This document shows positions 1 through 4,886 of a stretch of DNA of 5,576 nt, piece by piece. The translations under genes were made by a program, and so were the position numbers. The notes beneath the pieces were generated by a model. That model was not told the DNA's origin and did not search any database. It saw only the letters and a list, made by a program, of their open reading frames with translations. This stretch comes from Bacteroidota bacterium (lineage in GTDB: Bacteria > Bacteroidota > Bacteroidia > NS11-12g > UBA9320), in the NCBI GenBank assembly GCA_003484585.1, contig DNBZ01000218.1, positions 1,144 to 6,719 of the forward strand. The letters run 5' to 3'. The first letter of the stretch is position 1. Every line of letters begins with the position of its first letter.

Positions 1-254
1 AGCATACTCACTTTTACAAAACTACTAGACATGCTATCTAGTCGCATATCACCAGTACGTAAAAACTTAATACCGTAGATGTAAGACACCACAAGTAAGG
101 TAATCATGGTAAACCACATCGGCACGTGAAAGTGCAGATTTCTAATCGTTTTAGCTAATATGCCAATATCATCTGGGGCGGGCATAAGAAAGCCGCCTAT
201 GATACCATAGCAAATGCAGATAACTGCGAGTATTTTCCACCACGTATTTCTCAT
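1..254 (-). CDS. ccmC: CcmC-like haem exporter / cytochrome c assembly permease (C-terminus beyond left edge)
   Basis: Reading leftward from the ATG at 254, 84 codons stay open to the window edge, so only the N-terminal third or so is visible. The product starts MRNTWWKILAV, with a first membrane helix at about residues 6–24. A short periplasmic-type stretch carries IRNLHFHVPMWF (residues 37–48), and a second helix covers about 49–65. The HVPMW motif, with His43, matches the conserved H-V-P-x-W region of CcmC, whose histidine helps coordinate haem at the outer face of the membrane. CcmC works with CcmB/CcmA to load haem onto CcmE for c-type cytochrome maturation. Family placement rests on this motif and the MRxxWWKIL start, which I recognise from Bacteroidota CcmC proteins. 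A CcsA-type protein is the main alternative, but CcsA carries its WWD motif later in the chain. No ccmB lies directly upstream; a 328-bp gap suggests its own promoter. Confidence 0.82.
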   Translation of the reverse strand, partial: MRNTWWKILAVICICYGIIGGFLMPAPDDIGILAKTIRNLHFHVPMWFTMITLLVVSYIYGIKFLRTGDMRLDSMSSSFVKVSM

Positions 255-262
255 TGCTTTTA

Positions 263-277
263 CTGCTAGCAAAGGTA
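263..277 (-). promoter_or_regulatory. Candidate Bacteroidota −7 promoter element upstream of ccmC
   Basis: On the minus strand, positions 277–270 read TACCTTTG, an exact match to the Bacteroidota −7 consensus TAnnTTTG. It ends 16 nt before the ccmC ATG, so transcription would start about 10 nt upstream of the start codon, in an A-rich leader (GTAAAAGCA). I see no clear TTG/TTTG −33 element at the expected spacing, so the match could be chance. The long gap before ccmC makes a promoter here likely on general grounds. Confidence 0.3.
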
Positions 278-430
278 GTTTTTTATACGATAAGGGTAAT
301 GAGCCTTGTCAGAATTTTGAATGATTCGAGATAGCGAATTGCTGAGAAAGTAAAATTCGCTTAAAAGGCATTAAAACTGCTTAAATATATAACAGGGAAC
401 TAATGAAAAATATAACTTGATGTTTTGAGG

Positions 431-442
431 TAAGTTAACTTA
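431..442. repeat. Perfect 12-bp palindrome, possible operator
   Basis: TAAGTTAACTTA is its own reverse complement. It lies about 177 bp upstream of the ccmC start in non-coding DNA. A dimeric regulator could bind such a site, but there is no independent evidence, and in AT-rich DNA a 12-bp palindrome can occur by chance. Confidence 0.3.
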
Positions 443-472
443 AAATAGTGTGCCGCTTCTTTACTAGACCTG

Positions 473-497
473 ACACACCCTCTTGTAAGGGGTGTGT
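473..497. terminator. Stem-loop downstream of the small membrane gene, lacking a U-tract
   Basis: ACACACCC at 473–480 pairs perfectly with GGGTGTGT at 490–497 across a 9-nt loop. It lies 86 nt beyond the stop codon of the 69-residue membrane gene, where a transcript end would be expected. Neither strand has a run of T directly after the stem, so it is not a classical intrinsic terminator. It could be a 3'-end processing or stability hairpin, or a copy of a dispersed palindromic repeat. Confidence 0.35.
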
Positions 498-582
498 AAA
501 ATACTCAACAACTCCCCCCCTTCCCTTGCTTAAAAAGCAAACAATACATCTCTGTTAGAAACCAAGTACTTTGCTCAAGTTC

Positions 583-792
583 CTAACCAAACTTCCCGTC
601 TTTCTTATCTTGTAAAAACTGCTTACGACGTAACATTATATATCTAGCTGTAGCAAACAACGCCAACATACAGAATAAGTAACCCGTTGTTGTATTAGCC
701 CCAGGGGTAGTAAATGTCAAATAGGCTTCGAATAGAGACACCGCTCCTATCAGCAACCAGATAATTTGTAATATGCGTGGTAATTTTTTCAC
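583..792 (-). CDS. Small two-helix membrane protein of unknown function
   Basis: This 69-residue protein starts with GTG at 792; the upstream in-frame codons offer no ATG, GTG or TTG in the 66-nt gap after lptC. It has a short basic N-terminus (MKKLPR) and a first hydrophobic helix at about residues 7–27. A polar turn rich in Thr/Asn follows (about 28–36), then a second helix at about 37–54. The basic tail RRKQFLQDKKDGKFG would keep both ends in the cytoplasm. I recall similar short, two-helix proteins next to lptC in other Bacteroidota, but no function is known to me. Its place directly after lptC suggests co-transcription and perhaps an envelope role, which is inference. The coding call rests on the sensible topology and the intact frame. 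Confidence 0.75.
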   Translation of the reverse strand: MKKLPRILQIIWLLIGAVSLFEAYLTFTTPGANTTTGYLFCMLALFATARYIMLRRKQFLQDKKDGKFG

Positions 793-858
793 TTTACAAG
801 TATAGAATAAATGAATGATTGAATAATAAAATCTAAGAAAAAGACTAAGGAAGTTATT

Positions 859-1443
859 CTACTCCTCTGTATCTATCTCCTCGTCCAGATACACTATACC
901 CGTTACTTTTTTAAACTTATAGTTGAGAAACGACTCATCACTCTCAAAACCTTCAGCTTTGATTATTTTTTCGTTTCGGATTCGCACTCGCACTGGTCGA
1001 TCAGAAGTTACAGTTCGTTTTTTCTTATCCCAGATAAGCTCATCTGTGGTGATTTCTTCATCATTTCTATTGAGCACTACTACGCTATCTCGTATTTCTA
1101 TACGATCGTCTTTTTCGTAATGCATAGCATACTTCGCATCTAGCACACTAGAGGTATCACCTATTCCATCAAAGAATACAGCATGCACACCTTCAGGCAT
1201 TTCTAGCCGTGGATTTCCCTTATCTGGGAATCGTTTCATAAGCGGAGCAGCTATAGTAGCTCGCAGTATGGCTGAGTCGGTATAGGTGATAGTCACATCT
1301 TGTGCTATTTCTACTGTGAGACTATCTCGTATGGCATTACGCTCAGACATATCTGCTATCTCAGAAGAGTCATTACCGCACGAAAATAAAAAAGCGGCCA
1401 TACTGAGTATAGCCGCTTTTTGTATATTTTGTATCCAGTTCAT
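859..1443 (-). CDS. lptC: LptC-family LPS export lipoprotein
   Basis: LptC sits at the inner membrane in the Lpt bridge. It takes lipopolysaccharide from the LptB2FG ABC transporter and passes it to the periplasmic LptA-like protein. I start the protein at the ATG at 1443 (194 residues). A longer frame reaches 1509, but it would overlap the TPR gene and put an implausible basic extension before the signal peptide. From this start the signal peptide is MNWIQNIQKAAILSMAAF followed by a lipobox LFSC, with Cys22 as the likely lipidated residue. The mature part is β-rich, as expected for the LptC jellyroll: ITYTDSAILRATI (52–64), EMPEGVHAVFFD (81–92), a DELIWDKKKRTVTSD segment (134–148) and a C-terminal GFESDESFLNYKFKKVTG (165–182). 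These are recognisable in Bacteroidota LptC. No Shine-Dalgarno precedes the start. An intrinsic-terminator-like hairpin lies within codons 10–17, overlapping the signal peptide. Confidence 0.88.
   Translation of the reverse strand: MNWIQNIQKAAILSMAAFLFSCGNDSSEIADMSERNAIRDSLTVEIAQDVTITYTDSAILRATIAAPLMKRFPDKGNPRLEMPEGVHAVFFDGIGDTSSVLDAKYAMHYEKDDRIEIRDSVVVLNRNDEEITTDELIWDKKKRTVTSDRPVRVRIRNEKIIKAEGFESDESFLNYKFKKVTGIVYLDEEIDTEE
1383..1421 (-). terminator. Intrinsic-terminator-like hairpin inside the lptC signal-peptide codons
   Basis: On the minus-strand RNA, ten bases (GCGGCUAUAC, from 1416 to 1407) pair with GUAUGGCCGC (1403 to 1394) around a 3-nt loop. The stem is uninterrupted, with one G·U pair. 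It is flanked by five A before and followed by UUUUUUAUUUU (1393–1383), the classical layout of a rho-independent terminator. On the plus strand the same spot gives a C·A mismatch, so the sense strand of lptC forms the better stem. It lies about 50 nt after the TPR gene stop and 27 nt after the lptC ATG. It could end most transcripts of the upstream operon, or act as an attenuator opened by ribosomes translating lptC. Confidence 0.6.
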
Positions 1444-1466
1444 TACTGTTGGATTGTCAAATTTGC

Positions 1467-2843
1467 TTATCCGCCTACTCTTACTGTGGTAGACTCGCCT
1501 ATCCAACAACCTACTCTGTAAGGATCCCCAGCGTTTATTCCTTTAAAGAAAGCTTCTTCCTTGTTTGGAAAGTATGCTGCATATTTATTTATTTTACCCT
1601 GAGCATCTTCAGCTACACTTCCGTCTACGCTCTTTGCTTTAGCATATTTATCTACAGCTACTAGATATACTCCTCCTCTACCTAGGTCACCTGTACCACA
1701 ACTAGTTGCACTGGCAGCATAGGCATCACCTATTAGAATATATGCTTCACCACTGTTTGGGTTTATAGCAAGGGCTTTCCTAGCATAATCTCTCACAGTA
1801 GCATACTGACCGTTGTTCTTTGCTGTCTTAGCTAGTTTTATCCAAATGTCATACTTCGCATTATCATCTGGAGCTAAGTCCGCAGCTTTGGTATAATAAA
1901 TTACTGCTTTAGCATCGTCCCCTTGCTTGCCAAATGCTTTGGCTAGAGAAAGGGCTGCATCACTGGTTGGCTCTAGACCAAACAATACTTCAGAACATTT
2001 CAAGTAAAATGGTTTGCTTTCGCATCCACCTCTATCGAGCAACTTTACTGTAGATTTCAACCAAGCTACATTCCCTTTATTTGCAGCATATGCTGGCTCT
2101 TTCAGATCTCTAAGTCTGTCACAGTCTAGGTATGGCTTCATCATACCTATAATACCATCCTGAGTTTTCACCCATTTTAAACCTTTAGCAGAGTCCTTGG
2201 CACTAAGTCCAGGAGCTGTATACTTGGCTATGTTAGCATCTATAATAGGTGTTACCATATCTAATATCATAAACAAGCTATCCATAGAAAGCTTCTCTTT
2301 TTTCAACTCTTTAATACCCGCATAGATATAATCTTGAGGAATATCGTAAGCAGTATTATCACCTTGCAATGTAATAGACTTATTAAAGACTTCTAAAGCT
2401 TCAGCTCTGCGTGCTGGAGCTAACTTAGCCATGTCATCCGCTTTTTTACCTAGCACATACCCTTCGTTTCCAAAGAACGCTATTCGCATATCATGTACCA
2501 TAAGAAGTGTATCTACTAAACCGCTAAATCTCGGTTTGTACTCCCCTACTCGTAACACTTTTTTGATAATGTATGGCCCACTGAAAGTAATACGCTTCTG
2601 AATACACGGGGCATTCTCTATGAGGTATTTCCAATAAGGAAAAGACTCTACATATTTTTTCTCTTGATAGTATTGATTAAACAAAGACAGTTGTTTAGCA
2701 GTTTCTACACTGTCTTTTCCCCACTTGTTATCACAGGCAGAGTTATCTATTCTATCTTCCTCCTTGCTATCGCTATCTTCATCTTGTGCGAATGCTGTGA
2801 TTCCCACAAATGCCATTAGCATAAATAATAAATACTTCTTCAT
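1467..2843 (-). CDS. Secreted TPR-repeat protein of the coaX–lptC cluster
   Basis: The protein has 458 residues from the ATG at 2843, chosen because a signal peptide (MKKYLLFMLMAFVGITAFA, cleavage before Gln20) begins there and an AAGGAA ribosome site precedes it. The frame remains open to 2882, but that would only add a charged leader overlapping the upstream gene. After cleavage comes an acidic linker (DEDSDSKEED), then an α-helical region. Clear TPR units lie at about residues 294–327 (AKAVIYYTKAADLAPDD), 331–363 (ARKALAINPNS) and 365–407. The last unit is interrupted by a Gly-rich SCGTGDLGRGG insert before VAVDKYAKA. The C-terminus GDPYRVGCWIGESTTVR is a hallmark I recognise from the TPR proteins encoded between an outer-membrane protein and lptC in Bacteroidota. 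It should be periplasmic or outer-membrane associated. TPRs mediate protein contacts, so a scaffold role with the neighbouring β-barrel or LptC is plausible but unproven. The frame has seven cysteines outside the signal peptide. Confidence 0.85.
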   Translation of the reverse strand: MKKYLLFMLMAFVGITAFAQDEDSDSKEEDRIDNSACDNKWGKDSVETAKQLSLFNQYYQEKKYVESFPYWKYLIENAPCIQKRITFSGPYIIKKVLRVGEYKPRFSGLVDTLLMVHDMRIAFFGNEGYVLGKKADDMAKLAPARRAEALEVFNKSITLQGDNTAYDIPQDYIYAGIKELKKEKLSMDSLFMILDMVTPIIDANIAKYTAPGLSAKDSAKGLKWVKTQDGIIGMMKPYLDCDRLRDLKEPAYAANKGNVAWLKSTVKLLDRGGCESKPFYLKCSEVLFGLEPTSDAALSLAKAFGKQGDDAKAVIYYTKAADLAPDDNAKYDIWIKLAKTAKNNGQYATVRDYARKALAINPNSGEAYILIGDAYAASATSCGTGDLGRGGVYLVAVDKYAKAKSVDGSVAEDAQGKINKYAAYFPNKEEAFFKGINAGDPYRVGCWIGESTTVRVGG

Positions 2844-2847
2844 CTTA

Positions 2848-2854
2848 TTCCTTT
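2848..2854 (-). promoter_or_regulatory. Shine-Dalgarno-like site fixing the TPR gene start
   Basis: AAAGGAA on the minus strand ends 4 nt before the ATG at 2843, with 6 nt between the GG and the ATG. It abuts the stop codon of the preceding gene. It supports Met at 2843 rather than the longer frame, and stands out because the other starts in this window have no such motif. Confidence 0.5.
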
Positions 2855-4189
2855 TTATCGATATTTCCTTTTTGTAAACCATTTGTCGTTTAAATTTAAT
2901 CCTAATCTTATGTTTAAATACTCTTCTTGTATGAGTCCATTAGTTGTTTGCCCCCGCTTCACGTACTCGGCTGTAATATTTATCATACTTACTACCGCTA
3001 CTTTCTCTTCTTCTAATCTAACAGATTTTACAATCGGTAAACCTAATCCAAAACTAATGCCAAGTTCTTGAATAGGCTTAGTATCAAAGTTGTAATACAG
3101 ATTTTCGAACCTGAATCCTGCACTGTATCTCACCTTCTTAAAGAAGCCGCCAGCTACATCATATGATGGCTTTGGCACTATAGTAAAACCTGCACTATAT
3201 CTTGTATTATTAAAATATTTAGTATTCCCTCCAGAAGAAATACTGGACCATAAATTTTGTTCTATCTCTGCAGACACGCTCCATTGCTTGCCTTTACTAA
3301 GGGTATAACCTAAGGTAAAACCTGCAGGTTTGGTCAAAGTGTCTTTGAGGTTATTTCTGATCATTAGAGAGTCTATGAAACCATCATTTCCTTGCTCAAA
3401 TTGAGTTCCAAAAAACGACTGGCTATATCTGTAGCCATTTCCTCTAAGACTAGATTTGGTGTGAAACGCCCCACCAAAAGTATGCTTGAGCACACCTGCT
3501 TTTTCTTTATTAGAACGTATAGTATCGTAGACAGCATATTGCACACCTAAGTCTAAATCTACTCCTCTGTAGGCATAGTAGGTCTCGTCACTATAGCTGA
3601 ATACGTTATTAGTGAGCGGGTAGATCTTAGCTTTCAAATTTTGAATATTGCCAAAATTATAATTTACGTTAGCTCCTACATTCAAGTTTTTTATTATTTC
3701 TATGCCGTAACCCACATACACCCTGTTTATTCCTCCGTCTCCTTTATAGAAACTATAATTTACAGGAGTGTCAGCATTCTCAGTATTTTTAATCTCGTAG
3801 CCTATATCACTATATTGACCTGTACCAAAGCTGGCTGCCATTTTCTTTTTGGTCTCAAAGGGGAAAGCCATTGCAAAATGCGTGAAGTTGCCTGAGCGTG
3901 TTTCAGCAGATAGGCTTGCATTAGACAAAGTACCAAGGCTCATATTAGCTCCTACATCAAAAACCGTAAATCGCAGACTAGCAAAACTTGCTGGATTTGC
4001 TGGGTTGAAAGAATTATCACTTTGCTGTGAGATCGTAGCTCCGCCCATAGCCGTATGCTGGGCAAAACCTCTGTATTTTAATTCTCCAAGTCCGGTAAGA
4101 CTATAGGGGGAACTTGTACCTGTTTGTGCAACAGACGAAATCGAGACTAACATCAGTAATGTGGCCCAACAATTTTTATTTTTTAGCAT
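2855..4189 (-). CDS. FadL/OmpP1-like outer-membrane β-barrel protein
   Basis: This 444-residue protein has a signal peptide (MLKNKNCWATLLMLVSISSVA, cleavage before Gln22). The mature start is SSPYSLTGLGELKYRGF (26–42), followed by TAMGGA (46–51) and FNPANPASFASL (61–72). The NPANPA stretch near the N-terminus is typical of FadL/OmpP1/TodX-type barrels, which plug their pore with the N-terminal segment. The rest alternates hydrophobic and polar residues with many aromatics, as β-strands do. Near its end is LGLNLNDKWFTKRKYR, a closing-strand plus basic-tail pattern common in Bacteroidota outer-membrane proteins. Substrate is unknown; fatty acids or another hydrophobic compound would fit the family, but a structural or secretion-related role is equally possible. 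The start overlaps the coaX end by 14 nt (ATGCTAAAAAATAA), pointing to translational coupling. RYSAGF occurs twice, close together near the C-terminus. Confidence 0.82.
   Translation of the reverse strand: MLKNKNCWATLLMLVSISSVAQTGTSSPYSLTGLGELKYRGFAQHTAMGGATISQQSDNSFNPANPASFASLRFTVFDVGANMSLGTLSNASLSAETRSGNFTHFAMAFPFETKKKMAASFGTGQYSDIGYEIKNTENADTPVNYSFYKGDGGINRVYVGYGIEIIKNLNVGANVNYNFGNIQNLKAKIYPLTNNVFSYSDETYYAYRGVDLDLGVQYAVYDTIRSNKEKAGVLKHTFGGAFHTKSSLRGNGYRYSQSFFGTQFEQGNDGFIDSLMIRNNLKDTLTKPAGFTLGYTLSKGKQWSVSAEIEQNLWSSISSGGNTKYFNNTRYSAGFTIVPKPSYDVAGGFFKKVRYSAGFRFENLYYNFDTKPIQELGISFGLGLPIVKSVRLEEEKVAVVSMINITAEYVKRGQTTNGLIQEEYLNIRLGLNLNDKWFTKRKYR
3318..3331. repeat. Perfect 14-bp palindrome within the β-barrel gene
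   Basis: AAACCTGCAGGTTT is self-complementary and lies in the codons for a K-P-A-G-F stretch. A 12-bp part, GTAAAACCTGCA at 3315–3326, recurs at about 3184–3195, where a similar A-G-F-T strand is encoded. The repeat is therefore most simply explained by repeated β-strand codons; a binding site is not needed. Confidence 0.35.
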
Positions 4190-4886
4190 TATACTGTATT
4201 ATGTAATTTAGTCCTTCGAGCACCAATTTTTGACGTGCGAATATCTTATTTTTAACTTCTTTACCAAAATGTATGTTTTCACTACTGCAATCAACGATTT
4301 GCAGGTCTTCATGTACTGTATTCATTTGACTAACGTACCCATTTATCTCATAAATGATTCCTTGGCACACACCTATCTGCATAGACTCTTTGGTACTCTT
4401 ACCTGGGAAAGAAACATTATAATCCAAATTAACCAAAGGTAGACCCGCAGTAAACTCATCCATAGCCCTGAAACGCATCTGCACTCCTGGAGAAATAAGC
4501 CCACCTCGAAAAGTATTATCTGCCAATAAATCAATAGTAAGGCAAGTGCCTAAATCTAGAATAAGCCAAGATACATCCTTTTGGAGTGCATATGCACCTA
4601 CTGCTGCCGCTATTCTATCTCTGCCAAGAGTATCTGGAGTTTTGTAATCTATCTGTATGGGTAATTCTGTAGTGTGATCTAGATAATCTGAATCTTGGAG
4701 CAAGTCTTCTAATCCTGGATTACTCCCTGTTTTAGAGACAAGAACTCTAGGCGAGTGCATGCTAACCCACTCTTTAAATAGCTCAGCGGTAAATGGTTTT
4801 ATATACGCCATTTCTTTCCCGCCACTATACAAAGCAGCTTTAGTAGTGGTGTTACCTATATCTATGCAAAGATTTACAGTATCCAT
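4176..4886 (-). CDS. coaX: Type III pantothenate kinase
   Basis: CoaX phosphorylates pantothenate with ATP in the cytoplasm, the first step of coenzyme A synthesis. Unlike type I/II kinases the family is not inhibited by CoA and needs a monovalent cation. At 236 residues the length is slightly short of the usual 240–260. Motifs appear in order: DIGNTTTK (9–16, phosphate-binding loop), TLGRDR (86–91, pantothenate pocket), DLGTCLTID (111–119, with Asp111 as the probable catalytic base), GGLISPG (128–134) and TKESMQIG (165–172). The end IFARQKLVLEGLNYIIQYN matches the family's last helix. The C-terminal adenosine motif, usually TGGD, reads CSSE here (200–203) in an otherwise aligned frame. The gene overlaps birA by 13 nt and the β-barrel gene by 14 nt, so it is surely in an operon with both. 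Confidence 0.93.
   Translation of the reverse strand: MDTVNLCIDIGNTTTKAALYSGGKEMAYIKPFTAELFKEWVSMHSPRVLVSKTGSNPGLEDLLQDSDYLDHTTELPIQIDYKTPDTLGRDRIAAAVGAYALQKDVSWLILDLGTCLTIDLLADNTFRGGLISPGVQMRFRAMDEFTAGLPLVNLDYNVSFPGKSTKESMQIGVCQGIIYEINGYVSQMNTVHEDLQIVDCSSENIHFGKEVKNKIFARQKLVLEGLNYIIQYNAKK

Larger units (their letters stand above)
255..582. other. Intergenic region between the small membrane gene and ccmC
   Basis: This 328-bp AT-rich stretch holds no convincing coding region on either strand. The longest ATG-started minus-strand frame I found in it is only about 20 codons. From right to left it contains a 6-bp stem (526–540), a run of seven C (514–520), an 8-bp GC-rich stem-loop (473–497), a perfect 12-bp palindrome TAAGTTAACTTA (431–442), an AT-rich patch (TATATAT, around 385–391) and a possible −7 element (270–277). 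It probably combines the 3' end of the upstream unit with the ccmC promoter region. Confidence 0.6.

Noticed and set aside
309..371. 20-codon minus-strand frame upstream of ccmC, as a possible leader peptide
   Set aside because: No regulatory codon run, no ribosome site and no attenuator hairpin follow it; this length is expected by chance.
797..804. TATACTTG as a −7 promoter element for the 69-residue gene
   Set aside because: It has one mismatch to TAnnTTTG and ends only 4 nt before the GTG start, leaving no room for a normal leader. Co-transcription with lptC is simpler.
1286..1492. Plus-strand frame containing KKAAILSIAAF, nearly the same as the LptC signal peptide
   Set aside because: It is the antisense reading of the lptC palindrome. 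The inverted repeat makes both strands encode a similar peptide; there is no start context or homology for a plus-strand gene.
1444..1509. Longer lptC start giving a 216-residue protein
   Set aside because: The extra 22 residues are basic and lie before a complete lipoprotein signal peptide, and they overlap the TPR gene. The ATG at 1443 fits much better.
2844..2882. Longer start of the TPR gene
   Set aside because: It adds 13 charged residues before a clear signal peptide and overlaps the previous gene, while a ribosome site points to the ATG at 2843.
3849..4106. Plus-strand frames of 60–85 codons across the window
   Set aside because: All lie opposite well-supported minus-strand genes, with no recognisable domains.
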